The translations under genes and the position numbers were made by a program. Under the pieces are notes generated by a model. That model was not told the origin of the DNA. It saw only the letters and a list, made by a program, of their open reading frames with translations, and made no database searches. From Trueperaceae bacterium (GTDB taxonomy: Bacteria; Deinococcota; Deinococci; Deinococcales; Trueperaceae): a DNA stretch of 64,000 nt. Positions 25,607 through 34,964 of this stretch are shown here, one piece after another; positions within the stretch are counted from its first letter, which is position 1, and each line of letters opens with the position of its first letter. Where the stretch lies: the NCBI GenBank assembly GCA_013697735.1, contig JACCWH010000152.1:48786-112785 (forward strand), given 5' to 3'.

Positions 25607-26041
25607 GTGGAGGTTGGCATGCTGAGCGGCGTCGATCATGTGGCGATCGTGGTACGCGACACCGAGGAGGCGCTCCGGTTCTGGCGCGACACGCTCGGTC
25701 TCGAGGTGCTCTTCACCACCTCTGGCCAGGGTGGGACCGTCGCACTCACGAACCTCGCGCTCGGCAACTCGCACCTGCAGCTCGTCGAACCCCTGGCCGA
25801 GGATCATCCGCTCCTCGCGTGGCTCGGTGAGCGGGAATCAGCGCTTCACCACCTTGGGATTGCCGTCGGCGACGTCTCCGCGTATCGCGCCCGAGCAGTG
25901 GCGGAGGGACTCGTCGACGCCGAGGCGCCCCTCATAGCGGCGACGCTCGGCCGCCGCGCGATCTTCCTCGATCCGACTCGTACGGGGGAGGTCGTGATCG
26001 AGATCATCGACCAGATGGGGGAGCGTGACCGCACCGGGTAG
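25607..26041 (+). CDS. VOC superfamily protein, methylmalonyl-CoA epimerase-like
   Basis: 144 aa (140 if it starts at ATG 25619). Two beta-alpha-beta-beta-beta modules are seen. Probable metal ligands sit where epimerases have them: His in DHVAIVV, Gln or His in SHLQLVEP, His in LHHLGIAV and Glu in VVIEIID. Methylmalonyl-CoA epimerase joins propionyl-CoA breakdown to the TCA cycle. No mutase or carboxylase gene is nearby, so another VOC activity (glyoxalase or dioxygenase type) remains possible. Confidence 0.75.
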   Translation: MEVGMLSGVDHVAIVVRDTEEALRFWRDTLGLEVLFTTSGQGGTVALTNLALGNSHLQLVEPLAEDHPLLAWLGERESALHHLGIAVGDVSAYRARAVAEGLVDAEAPLIAATLGRRAIFLDPTRTGEVVIEIIDQMGERDRTG

Positions 26042-26044
26042 CAT
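26039..26044 (+). promoter_or_regulatory. -10 box TAGCAT before the M24 gene
   Basis: TAGCAT lies 5 bases before the ATG at 26050 and includes the stop codon of the VOC gene. There is no Shine-Dalgarno. Confidence 0.5.
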
Positions 26045-26049
26045 CCGTC

Positions 26050-27267
26050 ATGCCGGGACCCCATTACACGCACCCCATCGCCACACCCATCGCCGCCGCT
26101 GAGTACCGCGCGCGGCGCGACCGTCTTCTCGGCCACCCGGAGACCACGGACGTCGATGGCTTCGTGTGGTGGGGCAACCACCGCGTCTTCTACCTCTGTG
26201 GCTTCGCATTCGCACCGACCGAGCGTCCGATCGCGCTGCTCATGCGCCGAGGAGGCGAGACGGTCCTCTTCGTACCGCGACTGGAGGTCGAGCACGCCGA
26301 GGCGTACGCGAACGTCGACCGCGTCGTCGCATACCCCGAGTACCCGGACGTGACGCACCCGATGACGCACCTCACGAAGCTCCTCCGCGAGTTGGGCTTG
26401 ACGTCGGCCTTCGGCGGCGATGGCGACGGTGCCCCGAGGGTGATGGGCTACCGCGGTCCGAAGCTGTCCGAAGCGAGTGGCGCGTCGTTCGTGGCACTCG
26501 ACGACGTCCTCGAGGCAACAATGCAGGTCAAGAGCCCGGCCGAGATCGCGCTCATCCGCGAGTCGGCCTACTGGGCGGGACGCGCGCACCGGCTGCTCCA
26601 GGACGCTACGAGCGTCGGCCGCACCGAAACGGAGGTCGAGATGGAAGCCGGCGCCGGTGCGACGGCGGAGCTCCTCGCCGCCTACCGCGGCGCCTACCGC
26701 GCACTCTCGTGGGGCGGCAGTGGTCCGTTCGCCACCTACCGCGGGCAGATCGGCGCCCACAGCGCGCTCCCACACTCACTCAACGTGAACGCGGTCTTCG
26801 CGGCCGGAGACACGCTCGTGACGGGCGCGAGCTGTCCGATGTTCGGGTACTGGAGCGAACTCGAGCGCACCATGTTCATCGGCGATCCGAGCGTCGAGCA
26901 GGGGATCTATTTCGGGCACATGTTGGCGCTCCAGGACCTCGCCATCGACGCCTGCCGAGCCGGCCGCACGTGCAGCAGCGTCGACGGGGCCGTGCGCGAC
27001 TACTTCGCCGAGCACGACCTCGGCGACGCGTGGCGACACCACACCGGTCACAACGTCGGCATCAGGTACCACGAGGGCCCGTTCCTCGACGTGGGCGACG
27101 ACACCGTCATGGAAAGCGGCATGCTCTTCACCGTCGAACCGGGCCTCTACGTGCCGGGCCTCGGCGGCTTCCGGCACTCCGACACCATCGTGGTGACCGA
27201 CGACGAGCCCGAGTTCCTCACGGACTACCCGCGCGATCTCGATCGCCTGGTGCTCGACGCCGCGTAG
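26050..27267 (+). CDS. M24 (Xaa-Pro peptidase/creatinase-like) protein with altered metal site
   Basis: 405 aa with the creatinase N-terminal domain (about 20-150) and a pita-bread M24 domain (about 160-400). The catalytic His motif (GHNVGIRYHEGPFLDVG) and the first Glu (TVEPGLYVPG) are present. The first Asp position reads LVTGASCP where active peptidases have a D-x-G-A motif, the second reads SELERT instead of SDxxRT, and the last Glu position reads FRHSDT instead of RxEDT. Three of five metal ligands are therefore changed, as in the metal-independent creatinase branch. It may be a hydrolase of a creatine-like compound or a non-peptidase relative. Confidence 0.8.
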   Translation: MPGPHYTHPIATPIAAAEYRARRDRLLGHPETTDVDGFVWWGNHRVFYLCGFAFAPTERPIALLMRRGGETVLFVPRLEVEHAEAYANVDRVVAYPEYPDVTHPMTHLTKLLRELGLTSAFGGDGDGAPRVMGYRGPKLSEASGASFVALDDVLEATMQVKSPAEIALIRESAYWAGRAHRLLQDATSVGRTETEVEMEAGAGATAELLAAYRGAYRALSWGGSGPFATYRGQIGAHSALPHSLNVNAVFAAGDTLVTGASCPMFGYWSELERTMFIGDPSVEQGIYFGHMLALQDLAIDACRAGRTCSSVDGAVRDYFAEHDLGDAWRHHTGHNVGIRYHEGPFLDVGDDTVMESGMLFTVEPGLYVPGLGGFRHSDTIVVTDDEPEFLTDYPRDLDRLVLDAA

Positions 27268-27301
27268 GGAGCGTCGCTACGAGGCCGACCGCCCGGCCCG
27301 C

Positions 27302-27359
27302 GGCGGCGTGGTGCCGCCAAGGTCCGGGCAGTGGCAGACGTTGCTGCATAGGCAGCGAC
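27302..27359. terminator. Two hairpins between convergent genes
   Basis: The first hairpin pairs GGCGGC with GCCGCC (27302-27307 and 27313-27318). The second pairs 27340-27347 with 27352-27359 around an ATAG loop with one G-T mismatch. They fill the gap between the convergent M24 and lipoprotein genes and probably terminate both. Confidence 0.55.
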
Positions 27360-27369
27360 TCTTCGATCG

Positions 27370-28734
27370 TCAGGGGTCGAAGGGTTCGAACGTGCAACCC
27401 TGGAAGCAGTACGCGTCGATCGACAGGACGTACGAGGCGTAGAACGGATCGATCCCGAACGTCTCGATCCCGACGAGGTAGATGCCCGAACCGCCCACAT
27501 TGGGGACCGAGATCGTGCGCGAGCCGCCGCAGGAGGTGCTGTTGCCCACCTTGTTGCCGCTCGAATCGCGGATCTGCACGCGGACCGGACTCGGCGACTC
27601 GTTGATCGAGCACTCGAGGTCGACCTTGATGCTCGTCGTCGGGCTCTGGCCGTGCACGAGACGGAAGTCGAGCCAGTCGCTCGGGTCGCCGGGCCGGGAG
27701 AGTTCGTTGCGGTACTGGATGCCCTTCGTGTCGATGCGGGCACCGGCGTTGAAGCGTGCCCCCTCGACCCACACCGGGCCCGGAGAGGTCGCGCGGAACT
27801 GCACGAAGAGGCCCGGGTTCGACGCGGCGTCGCCGTCGTTCGCGGCGAACTGCACGTACGTCACGTCCACCGTGGTGGTCTCCTCCGGCAGCACGAGGGC
27901 GGGGGAGCCGTCGATGATGGGCGCGAACGTCGTCGAGCCTTCGGTCACGTTGGTGGCCGAGACGATGTAGTTGCCGGGGATGAGGTCCGAGAGGGTCGTC
28001 GTCTGCGTGATCGATTCGGTGAAGCCCCCGGGGCCGGTGATAGTGACGTTCGCAGGGCCAGCGAGGCCGCCGATGTCGACCTGCAGCGTGCCGACGGTCG
28101 TCGGATCGAGGAACGTGTAGGTGACCGTCGCAGTCGCCGTGCCACCCGTTGGGACGGTCGCCGGCGAGCCGCTCACGCTGGCGCCGTAGACGTCGTCGCC
28201 GACCGTGACGTCCTGCGCGCTCACCGCGTAGGTGCCGGGTTCGACGTCGGAGAGGGTCGAGGTTGCCGTGAGCGACGCCTGGAACCCGCCGGATCGGGTC
28301 ACCTGCACGTCGGCGTCGGCGCCGTCGGGGAGGCCGCCGACGTTCACCTGCAACGTGCCGGGCGCAGCATCTCCCGCGGCGTACGTGACCGTCGACGCCC
28401 CCACCCCTCCGCTGGGGACGGTGACGGCGGCGCTGCTCACGCTGGCGGCGTAGGGAACGCCTTCGTGGGTGATCGACGCCGCACTGATCGCGTACGTGCC
28501 GGCGGGAACGAGGAACGTCTCGCTCGCGGTGAGCGTGTCGGCGAACCCGCCCGCGCCGCTCACGTTCACGTTGCCGTCGACGCCGTCGGGAAGACCGGCG
28601 ATGGCGACGCTCAGGACGCCGGGGTCGTCGTTCGTGTCGACCGGCGGGGCTTCGCCCCCGCCGCACGCGATCAGAACGAATGCGGCGAAGCTGGCTCCGG
28701 CCAACGTGGTGATGGTTCGTCGGATCGTCTGCAT
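27370..28734 (-). CDS. Repeat-containing surface lipoprotein
   Basis: 454 aa. Signal peptide with lipobox LIAC (Cys24), then a Gly-rich linker. Three tandem beta-rich repeats of about 80 residues follow (about 38-119, 125-207 and 214-293). Each has the pattern G-x-L-x-V, GLPDG or GL, GGF, a Leu-Thr run, PG-x-Y and V-x-V-T-Y, in the style of PEGA or carboxypeptidase-regulatory-like folds. A distinct C-terminal domain (about 300-454) has four Cys, probably in two disulfides. The start has GGGAGGT six bases upstream. It is probably exposed at the cell surface; a binding or envelope role is likely but unproven. Confidence 0.8.
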   Translation of the reverse strand: MQTIRRTITTLAGASFAAFVLIACGGGEAPPVDTNDDPGVLSVAIAGLPDGVDGNVNVSGAGGFADTLTASETFLVPAGTYAISAASITHEGVPYAASVSSAAVTVPSGGVGASTVTYAAGDAAPGTLQVNVGGLPDGADADVQVTRSGGFQASLTATSTLSDVEPGTYAVSAQDVTVGDDVYGASVSGSPATVPTGGTATATVTYTFLDPTTVGTLQVDIGGLAGPANVTITGPGGFTESITQTTTLSDLIPGNYIVSATNVTEGSTTFAPIIDGSPALVLPEETTTVDVTYVQFAANDGDAASNPGLFVQFRATSPGPVWVEGARFNAGARIDTKGIQYRNELSRPGDPSDWLDFRLVHGQSPTTSIKVDLECSINESPSPVRVQIRDSSGNKVGNSTSCGGSRTISVPNVGGSGIYLVGIETFGIDPFYASYVLSIDAYCFQGCTFEPFDP

Positions 28735-28951
28735 GGTTCGACCTCCCGAGATCGAGGAGGGACGGATCGACGCCGCGTGGCGTGGATTCCCTCGCTCGTG
28801 CGGTGATGGTGCCAATCAGTGCGTTACATCAGCGTCACACCCGGGCGCTGCGCGACCCGGCCGCCGTGTCACGACCGCCGGAGCGGAGCTCGCGCGCTCG
28901 CCCCGCTAAGGTTCACGTGCTTCGCCGAGGCGCGGAGAGACACGTTCGACG

Positions 28952-29635
28952 TCAAGATTGCTCGGGATGGCTCCTGAGGGAAGGCAGTGCAGGGGAGCGC
29001 GTCAGGACGACGGTCCGCCAGACGACCCCACTCCGTTGCCGCACCACCTCCATGCCCGCTGCCCGGAGCACGGAGCGCATCGACGCCTCCGGATGGACGA
29101 AGACCCGAAACTGGAGCCGTCGCAGTCGAAACCAGAGGTTTGCGATCGCGATCGCGGCGCGGTTCGTCCACCGATCGGCGGGGTAGACGAGCGCCAGCAC
29201 GCGGCGCGAGCGCCCGGCCGCCGCGGCGAGCATCGCGTCCATGTCGGGATAGCAACACACGACGCGGTTCAGGATGACGACGTCGACCTCCGGCAGCAGC
29301 GCGGCCTCGTCCACGAAGTCGCCGGCGCGTGCCTCGAACCGTTCGCCGTAGCCGTGTTCGTCGACGAAGCGCCGAGCGGCCTCGACCCAACTCGGGGACA
29401 GGTCGACGTCGATCGCGTGTGCCGCTCCCGCGTCGAACAACGCCACGAGGACGTCGCCCACACCGCCGCCGACCTCGAGCACGTGAGCGTCGGCGACACC
29501 CTCCGCGCGCAGCATCGACACCAGGCGGGCATCCGTCCCGGCGAGGCCGCGGCGGCGAAAGCGTCGAGCCTGCGAGGCCGCCTCTGCGGGTGGGAAGACC
29601 TCTCCGTACTCGTCGTGATAGCAGCAGCGGGGCAT
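28952..29635 (-). CDS. Class I SAM-dependent methyltransferase
   Basis: 227 aa. Motif I is HVLEVGGGVGDVLVAL, and the acidic loop ending strand 2 is AIDVDLSPSWVEAARR. The motif IV region reads VVILNRVVCCYPDMDAM, where the double Cys is a mark of one uncharacterised subgroup. A short N-terminal CCYHDEYGEVF segment is also typical of it. The ATG has GGAGG 11 bases upstream, and a TACGAT box further 5' indicates a normal short leader. It is divergent from the xylulokinase unit. The substrate is unknown. Confidence 0.85.
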   Translation of the reverse strand: MPRCCYHDEYGEVFPPAEAASQARRFRRRGLAGTDARLVSMLRAEGVADAHVLEVGGGVGDVLVALFDAGAAHAIDVDLSPSWVEAARRFVDEHGYGERFEARAGDFVDEAALLPEVDVVILNRVVCCYPDMDAMLAAAAGRSRRVLALVYPADRWTNRAAIAIANLWFRLRRLQFRVFVHPEASMRSVLRAAGMEVVRQRSGVVWRTVVLTRSPALPSLRSHPEQS

Positions 29636-29715
29636 GGAGCGTCGCACCTCCGGAGGCGTCTGGCGTCATCGTACGCGGCACCTCCGGCACGCGCTCTGCC
29701 CTCGACGGCGGAGGC

Positions 29716-29721
29716 TATGCT
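29716..29721 (+). promoter_or_regulatory. -10 box TATGCT before the xylB leader ORF
   Basis: TATGCT lies 7 bases before the ATG at 29729. The short leader ORF there overlaps the kinase start. Confidence 0.5.
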
Positions 29722-29728
29722 CGCGATC

Positions 29729-29773
29729 ATGCACACGGTTGCACATCGAATTCGTGTCGGCGCCACGGCGTGA
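29729..29773 (+). CDS. Leader ORF (14 aa) overlapping xylulokinase
   Basis: Encodes MHTVAHRIRVGATA. Its TGA overlaps the GTG of the kinase gene (GTGA). The ATG lies just downstream of a TATGCT box and has no Shine-Dalgarno, so it would be read leaderless. The kinase GTG has no Shine-Dalgarno of its own, so ribosomes ending here probably re-start on it. Confidence 0.5.
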   Translation: MHTVAHRIRVGATA

Positions 29774-31284
29774 GCGCGTCGCACGACGTACTCCTCGGTA
29801 TCGACGTCGGGACGTCGAGCGTGAAGGTCGTCGCCATCACCACGAGCGGCACGGTGTTGGGCGATCACTCGGTCGCGTACGAGACCACGACGCCACGCCC
29901 CGGCTGGGCGGAACAGGACGCCGCCGCGTGGTGGCGCGCGATCGGCGAGGCGACGCGTGCGCTGCTCGCTCGCGTGGAGGAACGCGGACCGTCGACCGTC
30001 GTCGGCATCGGCCTCAGCGGTCAGATGCACACGTTCGTGCTCCTGGACGACGACGACCGTCCGCTCCGTCCGGCGATCACCTGGATGGACACCCGCGGCG
30101 AAGGGCTGCTCGAGGACGCGCGACGGCGGGTCGCCGAGGCCGATCTCGCTCAGCAGCTAGCGAATCCCGTCGTCCTGGGCCTCACGCTGCTGCCGCTCAC
30201 GTGGCTGGCTGCGCACGAACCGAACGTGCTCGCGAGAGCGGCTACGCTCCTCCTCGCCAAGGACTACGTGCGGATGCGTCTCACCGGGGAGAAGGGAAGC
30301 GAGCCGACCGACGCATCGGCGACGCTGCTGTTCGACGTGGCTGCACGCGCGTGGTCGGACGCCACCGTCGCGGCGTTCGGGCTCCCACGGGGGATGTTGC
30401 CGACGCTCGGCGAAAGCGCCACCGTCGCCGGCACGTTGCGCGACGAAGCGGCCGAGCACCTCGGGTTGCGCCCCGGCATCCCGGTCGCCTTCGGCGCCGG
30501 CGACCAACAAGCGGCCGCCGTCGGGATGGGGAGCGTCCGCGCCGGTCAGGTGCAGCTCACCGTCGGCACGGGGGCACAGGTACTCGCCGTTCGCGACCGG
30601 GTGGTCGCCGACGTGTCGGGGCGGCTCCACGCCTTCTGTCACGTGCGGGGATGGATCACGCAAGCGAGCGTCAACAATGCCGGCTCGGCGCTCGCGTGGG
30701 TATGCAACCTCCTTGGCGTCGGGTGGAACGACGTGTACGCCGGACTCGGTCGCGGTGTCGGTGGGCCCGTCTTCGTGCCGTACTTGACCGGAGAACGCAC
30801 GCCCTTGATGAAGGGCCATGCTCGTGGTGCCTGGATCGGCCTGTCGAGCGAGCACACGTCGTCCGATCTGGCACGCGCCGCAGGGGAGGGAGTGGTCGCT
30901 GCGATCGCCGAAGCGATCGGGACCGTCGTCGAAACGCGGACGTGGCGTGGAGCCTTGCGTGTGGCCGGTGGCGGCATGGGGCATGCGACCTTCGCTCAGG
31001 CGCTCGCCGATGCATCGGGTCTTCCGATCGAGGTTCGCGAGACGCACGAAGCATCCGGCGTCGGCGCCGCCCTCCTCGCCGGCGTAGCCGTCGGAGCCTT
31101 CGGCGGTCTCGACGAGGCGGCGGCACTCGCCCCAGAGCGCATCGCGGCGGAGTACCAGCCCGATCCGGCGCAGCACGAGGGCTGGGCCGCACGCCGCGCA
31201 ACCCTTCGCGAGCTCGACGCCATCGGCTTCCACGAAGTGGCTGAGCGCACGCGATCGGACCGACGTGTCCGAACGATCAGATGA
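29770..31284 (+). CDS. xylB: Xylulokinase (FGGY family)
   Basis: Phosphorylates D-xylulose with ATP for the pentose phosphate pathway. It has 504 aa. FGGY features are LLGIDVGTSSVKVV, SGQMHTFVLLD, the catalytic Asp in SEPTDASATL, and GAGDQQAAAVGMGSV. The ATP-site segment near the C-terminus is RVAGGGMGHATFAQALAD. The GTG is coupled to a 14-aa leader ORF. No xylose isomerase or transporter is adjacent, so the physiological sugar could differ within the FGGY family. Its 3' end overlaps the convergent phnE gene by 8 bases. Confidence 0.9.
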   Translation: MSASHDVLLGIDVGTSSVKVVAITTSGTVLGDHSVAYETTTPRPGWAEQDAAAWWRAIGEATRALLARVEERGPSTVVGIGLSGQMHTFVLLDDDDRPLRPAITWMDTRGEGLLEDARRRVAEADLAQQLANPVVLGLTLLPLTWLAAHEPNVLARAATLLLAKDYVRMRLTGEKGSEPTDASATLLFDVAARAWSDATVAAFGLPRGMLPTLGESATVAGTLRDEAAEHLGLRPGIPVAFGAGDQQAAAVGMGSVRAGQVQLTVGTGAQVLAVRDRVVADVSGRLHAFCHVRGWITQASVNNAGSALAWVCNLLGVGWNDVYAGLGRGVGGPVFVPYLTGERTPLMKGHARGAWIGLSSEHTSSDLARAAGEGVVAAIAEAIGTVVETRTWRGALRVAGGGMGHATFAQALADASGLPIEVRETHEASGVGAALLAGVAVGAFGGLDEAAALAPERIAAEYQPDPAQHEGWAARRATLRELDAIGFHEVAERTRSDRRVRTIR

Positions 31285-32089
31285 CCCGCTTTCGGAGGGC
31301 GCTCGAGACCACCTCACCGAGGATGACCACGATCAGGATTGCAATCAAGATCGTTGCTGCGGTCTGCCATTGGAAGGTATCGATGGCGCCCTGGAGGATC
31401 ATGCCGATGCCGCCCGCTCCCACGAGGCCGAGAACCGTCGACTCCCGGATGTTGATGTCCCAGCGCAGGATCGTCACTGCGAGGAACGTCGGCAGCACCT
31501 GCGGCACGATGCCGTAGAGCACGATCTTGCCCTTGTCGCCGCCGGCCGCGACGACCGCCTCGACCGGCTTGCGATCGATCTCCTCGATGGCTTCGGCCAT
31601 CAGCTTCGCCGTGAAGCCGATCGAGCGGAAGGCGATCGCCAGGATTCCCGCCATGACACCGGGTCCGAAGATCGCCACGAAGAGCAGTGCCCAAATGATC
31701 GTGTTGACGGAACGTGTCGCCACCAGGATGAAGCGACCGATCCAGAGGGTGACGCCATTCGGTGTGGTGTTCTGCGCCGCGATGTAGGCGGTGGGTAAGG
31801 CGATGAAGAGCGACAGGAAGGTCGCGAGCGTGGCGATGTGGATCGTCTCGAGCATGGCCCGAAGGATCTCGTCTCCTCGCCGCAGGTCGGGGGGGGTCAT
31901 GCGCCCGAACAGGTCGGCGATTTCGGTCGGGGCGCTCCAGACCCACGGCCAAAAGACGTCGAGCGTCCGCAACGCCCAGAAAACGATCGCGGCCGATACC
32001 AGGTAGATGAGGAAGCGACCGAGTCGCTCTGCGAGCGTGAAGCGCTGCCACCGGTACGGCTCCGCACGCTCCCGCTCTCCAAGCGTCAC
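31277..32089 (-). CDS. phnE: Phosphonate-type ABC permease, second PhnE
   Basis: 270 aa. Six-helix permease with the PhnE-type EAA region MAEAIEEIDRKPVEAVVAAGG and the conserved [18 protein letters not shown] start overlapping the stop of the first permease gene (GTGA). Works with PhnC and PhnD to import phosphonates, phosphite or phosphate esters. It is the last gene of the operon and its stop overlaps the end of xylB. Confidence 0.9.
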   Translation of the reverse strand: MTLGERERAEPYRWQRFTLAERLGRFLIYLVSAAIVFWALRTLDVFWPWVWSAPTEIADLFGRMTPPDLRRGDEILRAMLETIHIATLATFLSLFIALPTAYIAAQNTTPNGVTLWIGRFILVATRSVNTIIWALLFVAIFGPGVMAGILAIAFRSIGFTAKLMAEAIEEIDRKPVEAVVAAGGDKGKIVLYGIVPQVLPTFLAVTILRWDINIRESTVLGLVGAGGIGMILQGAIDTFQWQTAATILIAILIVVILGEVVSSALRKRVI

Positions 32090-32886
32090 GTGAGCCCTCG
32101 GCGGATGCGTCCGCTGATACCTTCGCTCACCAGGATGATGGCGATGAGCACCATCAAGATCGCGAGCGCGAAATCGTAGTCGAATCGCCGGAACGCGTTC
32201 ATGAGTGTGCCTCCGATACCTCCGGCGCCGACGACACCCACCACGGCCGAGGCACGTAGATTGCTGTCGAGCTGGTAGATGCTGAGACCCACTTGGCGCG
32301 GAAGGATCTGCGGGAACACGGCGTAGACGAGGACCTTGAAGTATCCGGCTCCGCTTGCACGTATCGCCTCGATCTGACCGTAGTCGACCTCCTCGATCGC
32401 CTCTGCAAGTAGCTTGCCGACGAAGCCGAGCGAGTAGACGATGAGCGTGAGGATGCCCGCGAGGGCACCGAATCCCACCGCCTTCACGAAGATGATCGCG
32501 ACGATCACGGGGTGGAAGCTGCGGGCAAGGATGATGATCGCGCGTCCCAGCAAGTAGACCGGCGTGGGTGAGATCGTACGGGCGGCCATGACCGCAACGG
32601 GAACGCTCAACGCCACGCCGATGAGCGTGGCGATGATCGCCATCTGGATGCTCTCCGTGAAGCCGGTGATCATGAGCTGGCTTCGCGCGAACTCGGGCGG
32701 GATGGCGTTGCCGAAGATGCGCACGGCGCGTGGGAAACCTTGAACGATCCTGTTCCAGTCGAAAGGGAGCGACGCGACGGCCCAGTAGAGGTAGCCGAAG
32801 GTGAGGCCGAGGAGGCCGTAGCGGAGAACGGGATTGGCGATCGCCGGCGGCTTCCGCCATGTGCGCTTGGGTGGCGCCGCGCTCAC
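32086..32886 (-). CDS. phnE: Phosphonate-type ABC permease, first PhnE
   Basis: 266 aa. Six helices; EAA region [22 protein letters not shown] and the conserved [17 protein letters not shown]. It is a paralogue of the next permease, and the two probably form a heterodimer. GTG start overlapping the stop of phnC. Tandem phnE genes are common in phosphonate and phosphite importers. Confidence 0.9.
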   Translation of the reverse strand: MSAAPPKRTWRKPPAIANPVLRYGLLGLTFGYLYWAVASLPFDWNRIVQGFPRAVRIFGNAIPPEFARSQLMITGFTESIQMAIIATLIGVALSVPVAVMAARTISPTPVYLLGRAIIILARSFHPVIVAIIFVKAVGFGALAGILTLIVYSLGFVGKLLAEAIEEVDYGQIEAIRASGAGYFKVLVYAVFPQILPRQVGLSIYQLDSNLRASAVVGVVGAGGIGGTLMNAFRRFDYDFALAILMVLIAIILVSEGISGRIRRGLT

Positions 32887-33692
32887 GGAGAGGCGACCGT
32901 GCCGCCACGGGCGTCGGCGCCGACGGTCTCGTCACCGTGCTCGTCGCCACGCCCTGCGGTGCCTTCATAGATTCGGTCGAGTGCCGCATCGTCGAGATCG
33001 GAGCCCGCACCGTCGAAGATGATGGTGCCGTAGCGCAGGCCCACCACCCGATCGGCGAACTCCTTCGCCTGGTGGACGTTGTGGATGTTGACGAGCACGG
33101 GAAGCGACAACTCCTCCGAGAGCTCCCTCGTGAGGCTCATGATTTGCTGCGACGTCTTCGGATCGAGCGAGGCGGTCGGTTCATCGGCAAGGAGGATCTT
33201 CGGATCCTGCATGAGCGCACGAACCACGCCGACGCGTTGTCGCTGCCCGCCGGAGAGCGTGTCTGCACGAGTGTTGACGAAGTCCTGCAAACCGACGCGT
33301 TCGAGGAGCGTGAAGGCACGGTCGATGTCGGCCTGTGGGTAGCGTCGCGTGAGCGCCTGCGCGAACCCGACGTAGCCGAGGCGCCCGGAGAGCACGTTCT
33401 CCATGACGCTCAATCGGTCGATGAGATTGAACCCTTGGAAGATCATGCCTATGGAGCGGCGCGCATGGCGTAAACGCCGACCCCGGAGCCCAGTGACGTC
33501 GACCCCATCCACGACGATCGACCCGGAGGTCGGTTCGACGAGTCTGTTGATGCACCGCAGGAGCGTGCTCTTGCCAGCGCCGGACGAGCCGATGATCGCG
33601 GTGAGGCCCGCGCCACCGATCTCGAGCGTCAATCCCTTGAGGACGAGCTCGCCGGTGCCGTAGCGCTTCGTGAGGTCGGTGATGCGCAACAC
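32883..33692 (-). CDS. phnC: Phosphonate-type ABC transporter ATP-binding protein
   Basis: 269 aa. Walker A is [10 protein letters not shown], the ABC signature is LSGGQRQR and Walker B is [12 protein letters not shown]. The protein drives uptake through the two PhnE permeases. I chose the GTG at 33692 ([12 protein letters not shown]), with GGAGT ten bases upstream; an in-frame ATG 15 codons earlier is possible. The C-terminal tail ([16 protein letters not shown]) is unusually acidic and polar. A long hairpin separates it from phnD. Confidence 0.92.
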   Translation of the reverse strand: MLRITDLTKRYGTGELVLKGLTLEIGGAGLTAIIGSSGAGKSTLLRCINRLVEPTSGSIVVDGVDVTGLRGRRLRHARRSIGMIFQGFNLIDRLSVMENVLSGRLGYVGFAQALTRRYPQADIDRAFTLLERVGLQDFVNTRADTLSGGQRQRVGVVRALMQDPKILLADEPTASLDPKTSQQIMSLTRELSEELSLPVLVNIHNVHQAKEFADRVVGLRYGTIIFDGAGSDLDDAALDRIYEGTAGRGDEHGDETVGADARGGTVASP

Positions 33693-33782
33693 GCTCAGTT
33701 GGACTCCGGTCCGATCCAGGGTACGTGGGCGGGCCACAGCATACGAGGTACGCGTTCGGCGCGGGGGTGCGTCGCCACGAGA

Positions 33783-33833
33783 GATCGCGCGCGGGTGGGG
33801 TGTTCACGCTCCACCATGACTGCGCGCGCGATC
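33783..33833 (-). promoter_or_regulatory. Intercistronic hairpin between phnD and phnC
   Basis: Arms 33783-33792 and 33824-33833 pair perfectly over 10 bases (GATCGCGCGC). An inner pair GGTGG/CCACC (33794-33798 and 33811-33815) extends the stem. It follows the binding-protein gene, as do similar hairpins at 10300 and 62513. Confidence 0.6.
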
Positions 33834-33855
33834 CGTGGTGCCCGGAGGCGTGTGG

Positions 33856-34860
33856 CTACTGCAGGCCGGCCGGCGTGTACTCGACGCCGTTGAACTCCTG
33901 GATCTGCCTGATCACCGACCAATGTTCCTGGTAGTTGATGGGGATGAACTTGCTGACGCCCTCGAACTCCTCGCCCAACGCGGTGCCCTCGAAGTCGAAG
34001 CTGAAGAAGGCCTCTCGGATCTTCTCGATCAGGTCTGGGTGGAGGTTGTAGACGTAGGTGTACGAGGTGGTCGGGAAGGAGTCGGTCTCGTAGATGATCT
34101 TGACCTCGTCGGGATCGTAGAGACCGCGTGCAGCCATCCGATCGACCACTTCGGAGGCCACCGGTGCGGCCTCGTAATCGCCCGCAACGACACCGAGCAT
34201 CGAATTGTCGTGGCTTCCGGAGAAGACGATCTCATAGTCCTCGCCCGGGACAACACCGAGCGCCGGGAAGAGCGCCTCGGGAGCCTGATGCCCCGAGTTC
34301 GAGGTGGGCGACGTGTGCGCGACGCGCCGGCCGCGGAGGTCTTCCATCGTGTCGATCCCGCTGTCCACGCGCGTGTAGACCTGCAGCGTGTAGCCGAACT
34401 GCCCGTCATCGGAGCCCATCAGTGCGAACGGAACGGCGCCGGCGAGGTTCACCGCGAACGGCGTCGGCCCGGTCGAGAAGCCGGCGATGTGCAGTCGACC
34501 CGACCGCATCGCCTCGACTTGTGCGGCGTTCGATTGCACGGCGAAGAAGCGAATCTCACGCCCGGTCACGTCGGCGAGATGCTCGAGGAATGGGTCCCAG
34601 ATGTCCGCGTAGATCGCCGGATCCTCGACGGGTGTGTAGGCGAACACGAGCGTCGCGGGATCGACCCATTGGTTCGGATCCGTTGGCGCATCAGCGACCA
34701 GGTCGCCAGTTTCGTCACAGAACATGACGTCGAGCACGCCGCGATTCGCGCAGGCATCCTGAGCGTGCGCGAGCGGCGCGAGTGCCAAGGCAATTGCCGC
34801 GACGAGCAGCGCGACGGGACCGTGTGAGAGGAGAGACCTGAAAGGTGTCGTGGTGTGCAT
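33856..34860 (-). CDS. phnD: Phosphate/phosphonate-type substrate-binding protein
   Basis: 334 aa of the PhnD family. Signal peptide about 1-33 ending LAHA before Gln. The mature protein shows DPFLEHLADVTGREIRFFAV, then HIAGFSTGPTPFAV and RRVAHTSPTSNSGHQAPEAL, where the Ser/Thr loop binds the phosphonate or phosphate group in PhnD relatives. The start has AGGAGGC six bases upstream. It is the first gene of the operon under the promoter at 34965. Phosphonate, phosphite and phosphate esters are all possible ligands. Confidence 0.92.
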   Translation of the reverse strand: MHTTTPFRSLLSHGPVALLVAAIALALAPLAHAQDACANRGVLDVMFCDETGDLVADAPTDPNQWVDPATLVFAYTPVEDPAIYADIWDPFLEHLADVTGREIRFFAVQSNAAQVEAMRSGRLHIAGFSTGPTPFAVNLAGAVPFALMGSDDGQFGYTLQVYTRVDSGIDTMEDLRGRRVAHTSPTSNSGHQAPEALFPALGVVPGEDYEIVFSGSHDNSMLGVVAGDYEAAPVASEVVDRMAARGLYDPDEVKIIYETDSFPTTSYTYVYNLHPDLIEKIREAFFSFDFEGTALGEEFEGVSKFIPINYQEHWSVIRQIQEFNGVEYTPAGLQ

Positions 34861-34964
34861 GCGTGCCTCCTGATGTCCTGGAATGAGCCGTCTCGTGATA
34901 CGTCCCTACCTACGCCGACGCGGGCAGGGCGTGGCACCACGGACCGTTCGAAGGAAGTGGCTGG

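Noticed and set aside
27375..27400. GGTTCGAA-like sequence resembling a tRNA T-loop
   Set aside because: It lies inside the 3' end of the lipoprotein gene and no acceptor or anticodon stem can be folded around it.
32883..33737. ATG at 33737 as start of phnC
   Set aside because: The extra 15 residues are not part of the ATPase fold, while GTG 33692 begins at the family's normal first strand; kept only as an alternative.
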